From NCBI GenBank assembly GCA_021790815.1, contig JAJYFT010000012.1, positions 1 to 33,969 on the forward strand: DNA of 33,969 nt. Direction: 5' to 3'. This DNA is from Actinomycetes bacterium (lineage in GTDB: Bacteria > Actinomycetota > Acidimicrobiia > Acidimicrobiales > JABEUL01). Below, in pieces: positions 9,075-17,778 of this stretch. Both the position numbers and the translations under genes were made by a program. The first letter of the stretch is position 1. Every line of letters starts with the position of its first letter. Below the pieces are notes generated by a model that saw only the letters and a program-made list of their open reading frames with translations, did no database searches and was not told the DNA's origin.

Positions 9075-9434
9075 ATGGCAAAACTTGAAATTGAAAACGA
9101 TCAACTTGTTTTAAAACTTACCCTCCTAGAAAAATTAGGGGCTTTTAGAGGTAGCTTAAAGTTTAGATTAGAGTCTGTGTCGACTGCGAGAGTATCATCG
9201 CAGCCTTGGGAAGAATTGAGAGGATTTAGATCTCCAGGGACTGGGTTGCCTGGAGTTATTTCGCTCGCTACAAGGCGTGGCAAAGACGTTAAGGATTTTT
9301 CTGCTATTTATGGCAAAGGTGAGGCAGTTGTTATAGACCTAAAAGATACAAATTTCGATCGTATTGTTTATACAAGTAAAACGGCAGACACTGACGTTCA
9401 AAAACTTATTGAAGCAATTTCTGCGCCTCACTAA
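9075..9434 (+). CDS. Small conserved actinobacterial protein, PH-like fold suspected
   Basis: A 119-residue protein without signal peptide or membrane segment. The order of beta-strands (LEIENDQLVLKLTLLEKLGAF, then LRFRLESVSTARVSS, a central G-x-LPGVISLATRR, then EAVVIDLKDTNFDRIVYTS and a final helix) matches by memory a widespread family of hypothetical proteins in Mycobacterium and Streptomyces that looks PH-domain-like. No catalytic motif is visible and the function is unknown. A GGAAAG about 9 nt upstream supports ATG 9075. It is convergent with the diguanylate cyclase gene. Confidence 0.7.
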   Translation: MAKLEIENDQLVLKLTLLEKLGAFRGSLKFRLESVSTARVSSQPWEELRGFRSPGTGLPGVISLATRRGKDVKDFSAIYGKGEAVVIDLKDTNFDRIVYTSKTADTDVQKLIEAISAPH

Positions 9435-9474
9435 CTCCATTTAGTTGCGTATAAAAAAGCAACTTTAAGAGTTT

Positions 9475-10938
9475 TCAGCTGAAAATCGCGATTTGGTTTC
9501 TTCCGTTTTCTTTTGCCTCGTAAAGTGCCTTGTCCGCCTGGCGAATTAGGACTTCTAAGCTAGGTGAATCTTCAGTAGCTTCAGTTATTCCAATGCTTAC
9601 TGTTAACGAGAACTCTCCTCCTCTGCGTGAGGTAAATGTTATCCCCGATATCAAGTTTCTAATTCGTTCAGAAACTTCAATTGCTACTAAATTGTCCGCG
9701 TCAGGAAGTACAACAATAAATTCCTCACCTCCGTATCGTCCAACGATATCAACTTCACGACAACCTTCGAGGATTAACCCTGCGACTCTTTTCAAAACTT
9801 CATCACCCATAGCATGGCCGTAAGTATCGTTAATTGTCTTAAAAAAATCAAGATCAAGCATTGCAATTGCTAGTTGGTGATCAACTCGTGACAGTCTTTT
9901 AAACTCTCTGCCTGCAAGCTCCAAAGTATGCCTTCTATTGTAAAGTCCAGTAAGCTGATCTTGAATAGCTTCTAATTGCATTCTGCTAAAAAGTCGCATT
10001 CCAACTATCCAAGCAGCTAGAACAGCTGCGAGCGACACTATCGCGAGCTCTAGAATACCAAAAAACAAGCTGCGGTTTGCGCTTTGGACAATTGGCGCCA
10101 ATGGGAAGCCAACAAGTATCACTCCAGAGTTACTTTTTGCTGGCCCACCAAATTTTTTATATCCAAAAAGTCTCTTGATTCCATCTAAACTTTTTGCATT
10201 AACGGTTCCAGAATCTGAATTAATGACGGTGTTATCTATACTTTGGTTTTGAAACACCTTATTTCCATTAATTGTAGTGCTCATTGGGTAGGTTGCAAGT
10301 ATCATTCCGTTTGAATCACCTATTATAACAATCGAGTTAGTTGGCAGCCGAATAGACGACGGTAATTTGCTTAAATAACTTAGATTTATGGAAGCATAGA
10401 TAACTCCTGTAACTACACCTAAATCAGACTTTATAGGTTCAGCATAAACTATGACTTCTTTTTGACTTATTCTTCCAACTGTTATCTGTCCTGCACTCAC
10501 AGGATTAGGAGTAAGAGCATTTTGAAAAAACTCTTCGTCTGCAACGCTAATCGCACCCTGGTAAGGGATAGCACTACATCTGATGATTCCTGTTGTATCA
10601 GCTACAGCGATATTTGCATAAGCATTAAGTTTCGATGCAATCTCACCTAACTGAGTCGAGCAGCTCGATGATGTGTAACCGACAACTTGAGGAATCTCAC
10701 TTAGAGTTATTAAAAGTTGTTGAGTGCTTAATGCTAACTGATGCTGCTCAGCACTTATTTCTGTTACAACACTCATTGCTTCACTTTTTGCATCATTTAC
10801 CGAGTTAGAGCGTTGGTTAACACTTGCAAAAACAATATATCCAAGAGCAGGCAAGATTGAGAGCAGAACTAGCAAAATTAACCTAAATCTGAGAACTCTA
10901 AGTTGATTAGACGCTGCTTGTTTTCTCATGACTTCCAC
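9475..10938 (-). CDS. Membrane-bound diguanylate cyclase (extracytoplasmic sensor plus GGDEF)
   Basis: It makes cyclic di-GMP from two GTP. Transmembrane segments are at about 17-38 and 290-313. The approximately 250 residues between them form an extracytoplasmic Cache-like sensor (strands such as IAVADTTGIIRCSA and VTGVIYASINL). The cytoplasmic GGDEF domain runs from about 322 to 485, with the intact catalytic signature GGEEF at 403-407, DLDFFKTINDTYGH upstream, and the inhibitory I-site RxxD at R394-D397, so product inhibition is expected. No EAL or HD-GYP domain is fused. GTG 10938 gives the longest protein; ATG 10929 (fourth codon) is an alternative. It lies 81 bp downstream of valS on the same strand. 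Confidence 0.93.
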   Translation of the reverse strand: MEVMRKQAASNQLRVLRFRLILLVLLSILPALGYIVFASVNQRSNSVNDAKSEAMSVVTEISAEQHQLALSTQQLLITLSEIPQVVGYTSSSCSTQLGEIASKLNAYANIAVADTTGIIRCSAIPYQGAISVADEEFFQNALTPNPVSAGQITVGRISQKEVIVYAEPIKSDLGVVTGVIYASINLSYLSKLPSSIRLPTNSIVIIGDSNGMILATYPMSTTINGNKVFQNQSIDNTVINSDSGTVNAKSLDGIKRLFGYKKFGGPAKSNSGVILVGFPLAPIVQSANRSLFFGILELAIVSLAAVLAAWIVGMRLFSRMQLEAIQDQLTGLYNRRHTLELAGREFKRLSRVDHQLAIAMLDLDFFKTINDTYGHAMGDEVLKRVAGLILEGCREVDIVGRYGGEEFIVVLPDADNLVAIEVSERIRNLISGITFTSRRGGEFSLTVSIGITEATEDSPSLEVLIRQADKALYEAKENGRNQIAIFS

Positions 10939-11019
10939 AGATTCAACAACTTCTTAAAGCCGTGAAAACCACAGAATGTTTAAATGTGTTTTTACCATAT
11001 CTAACCAAAATCATTCCTA

Positions 11020-13584
11020 TTAATCGAGTATCACATGAATCTCAGGGGCAGTCGTAATTTCACTAACTTGAAAGGAGACTTCTTCAACGCCACCTGCACT
11101 TTGCAAATCACTTAATGACAATTTTGCTCTTTGAATAAAGTCGCTATTTGAAACCACATGGACTGACTTAACAGGAAATTTAAGAGATTTTTTTTCTTGA
11201 GTCTTCTTTTTTCTAATTTCCAATAGGACGACGCCGGCAGTCCTAAAAATTCCTTCATCTCCATTCACGTCAGCGATTTGTTCAGGCCAATTCTCTAGGT
11301 GAACAGATGAACTGTGCCACCATGACCAAACTTCTTCAGTAACAAATGGTAGAAAAGGCGCAAATAGCCTGATTAGGTTGTCTAAAGTCAATTTAAGAGT
11401 GTACTTAGCTGACATTACTTCTTTGCTTTGAACTTCCTCACTATAAGCACGAACTTTAACCAACTCTAAATAGTCATCGCAGAACTCCCAGAAAAAAGTC
11501 TCTGTTAATTCCAAAGCTTTCGTATAATCAAATTGTTCAAAAGAACGCGAAGAATGTTCAATAACTTCATTTAATATTTTGAGAATTGACCTATCCAACG
11601 GAGTTAAGTCGTTGGCAAGATCAAAATCTTTCAGGTCAACATTTTCAACTCTTCCCAAAACGAACTTTGAAGCATTTAAGATTTTTATGACTAATCTTCT
11701 CCCAACTTTCATCTGACCTTCGTCTATAGCTGTATCAACTCCAGGTCGTCCACTCCCCGACCAGTATCTAACAGCATCGGCTCCATGTTTTTCTAGGAGC
11801 GGCATTGGGGTAATCACGTTGCCTTTCGACTTCGACATTTTCTTCCTGTCAGGGTCTAATACCCACCCAGATATTGCAGCGTTCTTCCAAGGGAGTACTT
11901 TGTGTTCCAAGTATGAACGAACAACTGTCGAAAACAGCCAGGTTCTAATAATGTCATGTGCTTGAGGCCGCAAGTCCATCGGGAATACGAGGTTGAAGAG
12001 CTCTTCATCTGATTCATACTTTGCTGCTATCTGAGGTGTCAAAGATGAAGTAGCCCAAGTATCCATCACATCTGGATCTCCTATAAAACCACCCGGTTCC
12101 CCTCGCATGTTCTCATTAAAACCTTTTGGGACATCAGTAGAAGGATCGATTGGAAGATCTGCTTCAGCCGGTACGATAGGACTACTAAAATCAACGGATC
12201 CTGAGTCATCGATGCCATACCACAATGGAAATGGCACTCCAAAATAACGCTGTCTTGAAATATTCCAGTCTCCATTGAGTCCAGCAACCCAATTTAAGTA
12301 CCTTGATACCATGTGGCTCGGATACCAATTAAGTTCTTTACCTAATCTGGCGAGATCTTCAGTCAGATCACTCAGCTTGATATACCACTGCCTGCTGGTT
12401 ACAATTTCTAACGGACGATCACCTTTCTCAAAAAACTTTACCGCGTGCCTAATAGATCGCTCTTGGCCCACGATATGATTGTTCTCCCTTAGGAGTTCAA
12501 CAATTTTCATGCGGGCTTGATTCATTTTTTTTCCAACAATTTGGCTAAAATAATCATTTGCGCCATTTGAATCAAGAGATTCAAACCCCGCACTCCCAAA
12601 TTCAACCGGTAAAATTCTTCCATCTCTCCCAACAACCGACCGAAGTTCGAGATTCAGATCTCTCCACCACTCGACATCGGTAGTATCTCCAAACGTACAT
12701 ACCATTGCTATGCCAGTACCTTTTTCAGGATCAGCAAGTTCATGTGCATGAACCGGCACCTTCACCTTGAATAAAGGAGAAATTACATTATGTCCAATCA
12801 GATCTTTATATCTGTCATCACTTGGGTGACAAACTAGGGCTACGCACGCCGGAAGGAGTTCAGGCCGTGTTGTGTCTATTAGTACGGGCTCTAAATTAGA
12901 TTCTCGATAAAACTTAATCTGATGGTAGGCACCATCGACTTCTCTGTCCTCAAGTTCAGCTTGGGCGACAGCAGTTTTAAAATCAACGTCCCAAAGAGTA
13001 GGTGAAAATGCTTGATATGCACTTTTTGACTCTAAGAGTCGAAGAAATCCCAACTGTGACACTCTCTGAGCATCCTTACCAATTGTTGCGTATGTCATTG
13101 ACCAGTCAACTGATATGCCTAAATGCCTCCACAAATCTTCAAATGTTTTTTCGTCCTCTTGCGTTAGTTTTAAACAAAGCTCAACAAAATTGGGTCTAGA
13201 TATAGGTATTGGTGGATCAAATGGTTTAGCTGGAATCTCAAAATTCGCATCGTAGGCTAGTTCCGGATCGCAGGTCACACCAAAATAGTTTTGGACTCGT
13301 CTTTCAGTTGGGAGCCCATTGTCATCCCAACCCATAGGGTAAAAAATTTCTTTTCCATTCATTCTTTGATAACGGACAACTATATCCGTGTGGGTATACG
13401 AAAAGATATGGCCCATGTGTAACGACCCAGACACCGTAGGAGGAGGAGTGTCTATGCTAAACACCTCGCCTCTACTCTTCACATTGGCGCGATTAAATCT
13501 AAAGGTGTTATTTTCTTCCCAAAAACTCGACCATTTCTCCTCTAATCCTTCAATTTTTGTACTTTCTGGAACTTTATATACCAT
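11020..13584 (-). CDS. valS: Valyl-tRNA synthetase
   Basis: It charges tRNA-Val. The class I signatures are the HIGH motif as H56-M-G-H59 and KMSKS at 582-586. The segment PMGWDDNGLPTERRVQ after HIGH is characteristic of the second ValS type (archaea, Rickettsia, Streptomyces) and not of the E. coli type. An editing (CP1) domain lies about 190-330 and an anticodon-binding domain about 640-780. At 854 residues it has only a short C-terminal tail. ATG 13584 is only 21 bp from the cysS start on the other strand, with no clear SD, so transcription may be leaderless or start inside cysS. Confidence 0.97.
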   Translation of the reverse strand: MVYKVPESTKIEGLEEKWSSFWEENNTFRFNRANVKSRGEVFSIDTPPPTVSGSLHMGHIFSYTHTDIVVRYQRMNGKEIFYPMGWDDNGLPTERRVQNYFGVTCDPELAYDANFEIPAKPFDPPIPISRPNFVELCLKLTQEDEKTFEDLWRHLGISVDWSMTYATIGKDAQRVSQLGFLRLLESKSAYQAFSPTLWDVDFKTAVAQAELEDREVDGAYHQIKFYRESNLEPVLIDTTRPELLPACVALVCHPSDDRYKDLIGHNVISPLFKVKVPVHAHELADPEKGTGIAMVCTFGDTTDVEWWRDLNLELRSVVGRDGRILPVEFGSAGFESLDSNGANDYFSQIVGKKMNQARMKIVELLRENNHIVGQERSIRHAVKFFEKGDRPLEIVTSRQWYIKLSDLTEDLARLGKELNWYPSHMVSRYLNWVAGLNGDWNISRQRYFGVPFPLWYGIDDSGSVDFSSPIVPAEADLPIDPSTDVPKGFNENMRGEPGGFIGDPDVMDTWATSSLTPQIAAKYESDEELFNLVFPMDLRPQAHDIIRTWLFSTVVRSYLEHKVLPWKNAAISGWVLDPDRKKMSKSKGNVITPMPLLEKHGADAVRYWSGSGRPGVDTAIDEGQMKVGRRLVIKILNASKFVLGRVENVDLKDFDLANDLTPLDRSILKILNEVIEHSSRSFEQFDYTKALELTETFFWEFCDDYLELVKVRAYSEEVQSKEVMSAKYTLKLTLDNLIRLFAPFLPFVTEEVWSWWHSSSVHLENWPEQIADVNGDEGIFRTAGVVLLEIRKKKTQEKKSLKFPVKSVHVVSNSDFIQRAKLSLSDLQSAGGVEEVSFQVSEITTAPEIHVILD

Positions 13585-13605
13585 TTAAGTGTTACCGTAC
13601 CTTTT
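13585..13605. promoter_or_regulatory. 21-bp divergent start region between valS and cysS
   Basis: The whole gap between the two start codons is 21 bp, too short for two separate promoters with leaders. A TATA-rich stretch at 13572-13579, inside valS, could serve as a -10 element for cysS. Neither gene shows an SD, consistent with leaderless or very short leader mRNAs, which are common in Actinomycetota. Promoter placement is inference. Confidence 0.4.
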
Positions 13606-14991
13606 GTGCTTAAACTTCACGATACAGCGACTGGAACAATCAAACCACTAACTCTTCGGCGAAATGACGAAGTATCAATGTACGTATGCGGCCCAACCGT
13701 CTACGGCCCACCTCATTTAGGCCATGGTCGGTTCGCACTGTCATTTGACGTTTTGCGTCGCTATATAGAGTTTAAGGGACTCAGAGTCATACACGTTTCA
13801 AACATTACCGACATTGACGATAAAATCATAGAACGAGCAGGGGTAGAAAACGTTGATTGTGCAACAATAGCCTCGACTTACGAAAAAACATGGTGGGAAT
13901 CGATGGATAAATTAGGCGTTCTTCGCCCAACGTATGTTCCTCACGCAGTCAGTTATGTTGAGGCAATGGTTAATCTTATAGTTAAACTTTTTGACCTTGA
14001 TGTTGCATATGAGCTCTCTGACGGCATATATCTCGATGTTTCTAAAGTATCTGATTATGGTTTATTGGCCCACCAAGACCTAGCATCGCTGAAAAGCGGT
14101 GCGAGAGTTGAAATAGATGAAAACAAGAGATCACCATTAGATTTTGTTCTTTGGAAGTTGGCGAAACCTGGTGAACCACGTTGGCCTAGTCCTTTTGGGA
14201 ATGGAAGGCCAGGATGGCACACAGAGTGTGTTGTAATGTCCCTTGACCTTCTTGGGGATGGATTCGACATTCATGGCGGTGCTCAAGACTTGATCTTCCC
14301 ACATCATGAAAACGAAAGGGCACAGGCAGTAGCACTTAACAGAGTCTTCGCATCTCATTGGGTTCATAATGGCTGGGTAACTGTCTCAGGTGAAAAGATG
14401 TCAAAATCGCTTGGCAACTATACTAATCTCGAAGAACTACTTAACAGTCATGATTCACGTGCTTACCGTCTGCTTGTCTTGAGATCACACTATAGATCAC
14501 CGATAGAAGTCACCAAAGAAACTCTCAGTGAGGCAGATACTGCAATTAAGAGACTCGATCGATGTGCAAATCGCTTTAACCTTCAAAATAACTGCTCTCC
14601 AAGGCTTAATACTGCAATGTGCAGTAATAGTTGCGACATTACGGAACTAAAAAAGTTTGAAGATGCAATGGATGATGATTTAGATACCGCACGTGCTGTC
14701 GCTCAAATTTTTGATTTAATCAACAAAGCAAATTTAGCAAAAGATAACTCTGACGACAGCAACGCTGAACTTTTTGCATCAAGTGCACTTCTTTTCGCAA
14801 ACGCTTTGGGGCTTGAGGCTAAGACTGAATCAGATTCAATAGATTCGTTCTCAGAGAGTTTAAGATTGCAACGAGAAGAAGCAAGAAAAAATAAGCAATT
14901 CGATGAGGCAGACAGACTTAGGGTAGAGCTCGAAGAGTTAGGGTGGACTGTAGAAGACAGTAAAGACGGCACAAAACTCTCAAAACAATAA
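13606..14991 (+). CDS. cysS: Cysteinyl-tRNA synthetase
   Basis: It charges tRNA-Cys. The class I signatures are H37-L-G-H40 and KMSKS at 264-268. The zinc ligands expected from E. coli CysS are present at C28, C208, H233 and E237, so it should bind zinc for cysteine recognition. The order of motifs (MYVCGPTVYGPPHLGHGR, SNITDIDDKIIERA, GRPGWHTECV, FPHHENERAQA) and length (461) are normal. The chosen start is GTG 13606, with no in-frame ATG upstream that would fit. The gene is head to head with valS. MshC (the mycothiol-pathway paralog) is less likely because the sequence has the full CysS C-terminal domain. Confidence 0.96.
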   Translation: MLKLHDTATGTIKPLTLRRNDEVSMYVCGPTVYGPPHLGHGRFALSFDVLRRYIEFKGLRVIHVSNITDIDDKIIERAGVENVDCATIASTYEKTWWESMDKLGVLRPTYVPHAVSYVEAMVNLIVKLFDLDVAYELSDGIYLDVSKVSDYGLLAHQDLASLKSGARVEIDENKRSPLDFVLWKLAKPGEPRWPSPFGNGRPGWHTECVVMSLDLLGDGFDIHGGAQDLIFPHHENERAQAVALNRVFASHWVHNGWVTVSGEKMSKSLGNYTNLEELLNSHDSRAYRLLVLRSHYRSPIEVTKETLSEADTAIKRLDRCANRFNLQNNCSPRLNTAMCSNSCDITELKKFEDAMDDDLDTARAVAQIFDLINKANLAKDNSDDSNAELFASSALLFANALGLEAKTESDSIDSFSESLRLQREEARKNKQFDEADRLRVELEELGWTVEDSKDGTKLSKQ

Positions 14992-15280
14992 AATAAAGAA
15001 AAATTTCAAAATATTTCTGTTCACAAACTTTTTACAAAACACCACATATAGACATAATTTTTTCGCTATCCGGAGTTTTTTACCTCAATTTTCTCACTAA
15101 TTGCGCAATAATTAATATTTATTGACAAACCTCACCCACATAACGCGCTTTTTATATTACGACCCGTGACACCTTTATGAAAAGGTGGTATATTTATTTA
15201 CATCACTGACATGTCAGTAGATAGTTATAAGACTACTATGACGATTATCGTCAATAGGGGAGAAAACTTTAGAGGTATTT
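14992..15280 (+). promoter_or_regulatory. Upstream region of lipase-like lipoprotein 1
   Basis: An AT-rich 289-bp region with no gene. It contains an inverted repeat CACCTTT-N5-AAAGGTG at 15170-15188, a candidate -35 TTTACA at 15198-15203, the palindrome at 15206-15219, and a candidate -10 GATAGT at 15221-15226 with a 17-bp spacer. An AGAGGT SD lies about 6 nt before the start codon. Confidence 0.5.
15206..15219. promoter_or_regulatory. TetR-style operator of lipase 1 (perfect 14-bp palindrome)
   Basis: ACTGACATGTCAGT is a perfect palindrome lying between the candidate -35 and -10 elements, so bound protein would block transcription. The same core, with two centre bases changed, occurs in the lipase 2 promoter. 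The x-ACxGACxxGTCxGT-x form is typical of TetR-family sites controlling lipid genes. Confidence 0.75.
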
Positions 15281-16210
15281 ATGAAAAAGTTTTATTTACG
15301 TTCTATAGCACTAGTTGCAATTGCAACATTAGCTGCAGCATGTGGATCATCGAGCGGAAGTTCGACGAGCGGATATACGGTTGGAACAATCACCCAAGCA
15401 GTTACTGATGGGCTACTGTCTCCAAACTCTCCTCCTCCAGGAGCAAACCTTTCTTCATGCACACTAACATCTGCGCATCCATATCCAGTTATTTTGGTCC
15501 ATGCAACATTTGCAAACGAAATGCTGAACTGGGAGGCGCTAGCTCCAACTCTTGCAAATGCAGGATACTGCGTGTACACCTTTAACTACGGACAAACTTC
15601 AGCTTCTTCGATCTTTTACGGTCTTGGTGACATCGCACAGTCTGCAGGTACACTTTCAACCGAAGTTAATACTGTATTGAGTGAAACTGGTGCTTCACAA
15701 GTTGACCTAGTTGGTCACTCTCAAGGCGGACTGATGCCTAACTATTACATAAAGTTCTTAGGTGGAGCACCAAAGGTCCACGACTTTATTGGTATCGCTC
15801 CCTCAAATCATGGGACAACGTTAGACGGGCTTACAAACTTAGGAAATGAACTTGGTGTACTTGATGGTATCAATTCAGTATTCTCTGACTTAAGTCTGCC
15901 TTCTTTAGCTGAGCAAGAAGTTGGATCAAGTTTTGAAACAAACTTATTTGCATCAGGCGACACCGTTCCCGGTCCAAATTACTCAGTCATCGAAACTGCT
16001 TATGATGAGGTTGTAACCCCTTATACAAATGCATTTTTAAACGGTCCAGGTGTTGATAACATCACAATACAAAATCAATGCCCAAATGACCCAGTTGGAC
16101 ATATTGGGATGGCGTATGACAATGTAGTCATTCAAGATGTACTAAATATTCTTGGTCCGAACGACCCGAGTTTTGCACCCAGCTGTTCTGGCTACGGGCT
16201 TTCACTCTAA
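15281..16210 (+). CDS. Lipase-like alpha/beta-hydrolase lipoprotein, copy 1 (oxyanion Gly replaced by Ala)
   Basis: A lipoprotein signal ends at LAAAC21, so the enzyme should be anchored outside the membrane. The alpha/beta-hydrolase core has PYPVILVH74-A75-T, the nucleophile elbow G-H-S147-Q-G, a catalytic Asp probably D242 (TAYDEVVTPY) and His274 (PVGHIG). The pattern matches bacterial triacylglycerol lipases of the GHSQGG type. In copy 2 and in most relatives the oxyanion motif is H-G; here it is H-A, which may alter activity or substrate. Both copies are 309 residues and align without gaps. The first 60 residues after the Cys are a Ser/Gly-rich linker. The promoter carries a TetR-style palindrome shared with copy 2. 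Confidence 0.9.
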   Translation: MKKFYLRSIALVAIATLAAACGSSSGSSTSGYTVGTITQAVTDGLLSPNSPPPGANLSSCTLTSAHPYPVILVHATFANEMLNWEALAPTLANAGYCVYTFNYGQTSASSIFYGLGDIAQSAGTLSTEVNTVLSETGASQVDLVGHSQGGLMPNYYIKFLGGAPKVHDFIGIAPSNHGTTLDGLTNLGNELGVLDGINSVFSDLSLPSLAEQEVGSSFETNLFASGDTVPGPNYSVIETAYDEVVTPYTNAFLNGPGVDNITIQNQCPNDPVGHIGMAYDNVVIQDVLNILGPNDPSFAPSCSGYGLSL

Positions 16211-16247
16211 TCGGTCGCTTAAAGTGACAACGTGTTCTTCCCTTTGC

Positions 16248-16282
16248 GAAACCCTTAAGCAATTAAATGGCTTAAGGGTTTC
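16248..16282 (+). terminator. Hairpin after lipase 1
   Basis: GAAACCCTTAAGC and GCTTAAGGGTTTC form a perfect 13-bp stem with a 9-nt loop, 38 bp after the stop codon. The position suits a terminator, but no T run follows, so it could instead stabilise the 3' end. Confidence 0.65.
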
Positions 16283-16641
16283 TAAAGATCCTTCGATAGC
16301 TTAATTTAGTTTTGCATTCTTAAAAGAGTTCTTGCCTTAGAAAAACTGAATGCTGATGGCTCTAAATTGCAAGAGAAAAACTTCTTATCCTAGTACAGTA
16401 ACCTTTTTAAATTGCTGAACTGGTCGAGTATCGTAGCCCTCGACAGTGTGGACATCGTAATATGGCTCAATCAAGATTTCGATTCTCACAAGCCAAGCGC
16501 TCTAAAACCACTTAACTCAAATAAACGTAAATTTATTAATATATACACCTCTTCACATCAGCTTCAATTGGGTATTTTTACTACGTTCTGTGTTCTTTTA
16601 GGCACATAACGAGTGCATTCTGAAGATATCCACCTATTTAC

Positions 16642-16669
16642 TTGACATTTACTGACGCGTCAGTAAATA
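16642..16669 (+). promoter_or_regulatory. Promoter of lipase 2 with embedded 22-bp palindromic operator
   Basis: A consensus -35 TTGACA (16642-16647), a 16-bp spacer and TAAATA (16664-16669) form a sigma-70-type promoter. The perfect palindrome 16647-16668, whose inner 20 bases are TTTACTGACGCGTCAGTAAA, fills the spacer completely. A repressor bound here would exclude RNA polymerase. The inner ACTGAC/GTCAGT half-sites equal those of lipase 1. Confidence 0.85.
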
Positions 16670-16717
16670 CTGGCATTAATCGAATTGGCTTTTGCCCTTA
16701 CAAGAAAGTGAGAACTT

Positions 16718-17647
16718 ATGAGAAAATCAATTAAACGCTTAATGCTACTTGGAATTGTTGCAACGCTTGCCGCTGCGTGCAGCAGCGGGAGTAGTAGTTC
16801 ATCAGGCAGCCTACCTATTGGAACTCTGACTCAAGGAATTTCCGACGGTATTGCGTCCCCAAATACCCCTCCTCCAGGCGCAAACCTTTCTTCATGCACT
16901 CTTTCCTGGGCTCACCCCTATCCTGTAATCCTTGTACATGGAACCTTCGAAAATGAATCATTGAACTGGCAAGCAGTTTCCCCAAGCCTTGCCAACGCAG
17001 GGTACTGTGTCTACACTTTTAACTACGGAGAGACAGCCGCATCCTCAACGTTTTTAGGGCTGGGAGACATAGCTACTTCAGCTGCACAACTTGCCACCGA
17101 AGTCAATACTGTATTGAGTGAAACTGGTGCGTCGCAGGTTGACCTAGTTGGACACTCTCAAGGAGGAATGATGCCTAACTATTACATTAAGTTCTTAGGT
17201 GGAGCATCAAAGGTCCATATGCTTGTTGGACTTGCACCTTCAAACCATGGAACTACCCTTGATGGCCTTACCAATTTGGGACAAGAACTCGGTATTTTGG
17301 CTGGAGTAAACGACGTCTTTAATAATTTAAATGCTCCTGCACTTGTCGAGCAAGAAGTAGGTTCAACGTTCCAGACTAACTTATTTGCGTCAGGCGACAC
17401 CGTCCCTGGTCCAAGCTACGTTGTAATTGAAACTACAAAAGATGAGGTTGTCACCCCATACACGAACGCATTCCTAAGCGGTCCAAATGTTCAAAATATC
17501 ACCATCCAAAACCAGTGCCCTCAAGACACAGTTGGTCACATTGCCCTACCATACGACAATGTTGCAATACAAGATGTCTTGAATGTTCTTGGTCCAGATA
17601 ACCAGACATTTGCACCAACCTGTTCTGGTTATGGTGCAGGACTATAA
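16718..17647 (+). CDS. Lipase-like alpha/beta-hydrolase lipoprotein, copy 2
   Basis: A paralog of the preceding lipase, same length and gap-free alignment. The lipoprotein signal ends at LAAAC21. The active site is complete: oxyanion motif H74-G75-T, nucleophile S147 in GHSQGG, Asp242 (TKDEVVTPY) and His274 (TVGHIA). It probably hydrolyses lipid esters outside the cell, releasing fatty acids; the exact substrate is unknown. It has its own TTGACA promoter with a TetR-style operator and is followed by a strong intrinsic terminator, so it is a single-gene transcript. The tetR gene begins 131 bp downstream. Confidence 0.92.
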   Translation: MRKSIKRLMLLGIVATLAAACSSGSSSSSGSLPIGTLTQGISDGIASPNTPPPGANLSSCTLSWAHPYPVILVHGTFENESLNWQAVSPSLANAGYCVYTFNYGETAASSTFLGLGDIATSAAQLATEVNTVLSETGASQVDLVGHSQGGMMPNYYIKFLGGASKVHMLVGLAPSNHGTTLDGLTNLGQELGILAGVNDVFNNLNAPALVEQEVGSTFQTNLFASGDTVPGPSYVVIETTKDEVVTPYTNAFLSGPNVQNITIQNQCPQDTVGHIALPYDNVAIQDVLNVLGPDNQTFAPTCSGYGAGL

Positions 17648-17668
17648 TTCTCCCGCAGATAACAGAAG

Positions 17669-17700
17669 AAAAGGGCCGGCCTCACCGGCCTTTTTCTTTT
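17669..17700 (+). terminator. Rho-independent terminator after lipase 2
   Basis: GGCCGG-cctca-CCGGCC, extended by A/T pairs, is followed by TTTTTCTTTTT. GC-rich stem and T tract 25-50 bp after the stop codon make this the clearest terminator in the window. Confidence 0.92.
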
Positions 17701-17737
17701 TCCGGAAAACATTGGCAGCTTAGCAAACAATAAAGCA

Positions 17738-17769
17738 TGGTATAATTTACTCTAGAGTAAACAGTAAAT
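17738..17769 (+). promoter_or_regulatory. tetR promoter (extended -10) and autoregulatory-type operator
   Basis: TGGTATAAT gives an extended -10 element at 17738-17746; no good -35 is visible. The perfect 16-bp palindrome TTTACTCTAGAGTAAA (17746-17761) starts in the -10 and covers the expected start of transcription. Further AGTAAA half-sites follow at about 17764 and 17774, the last touching the SD. Placement suggests autorepression. Confidence 0.8.
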
Positions 17770-17778
17770 ATGGAGTAA

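Larger units (their letters stand above)
16211..16717 (+). other. 507-bp region between the two lipase genes
   Basis: It contains a strong hairpin at 16248-16282 after copy 1 and the promoter with its palindrome at 16642-16669 before copy 2. The stretch between them (about 16290-16630) is AT-rich. A 65-codon frame at 16412-16609 has no SD or recognisable domain and I do not call it a gene. The two lipases are therefore separately promoted duplicates and not a simple operon. Confidence 0.6.

Noticed and set aside
16412-16609. 65-codon frame between the two lipases
   Set aside because: No SD, no similarity that I recognise, and it lies in AT-rich upstream DNA of lipase 2.
15281-17647. A two-gene lipase operon
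   Set aside because: Each gene has its own promoter and operator, and a 13-bp hairpin separates them.
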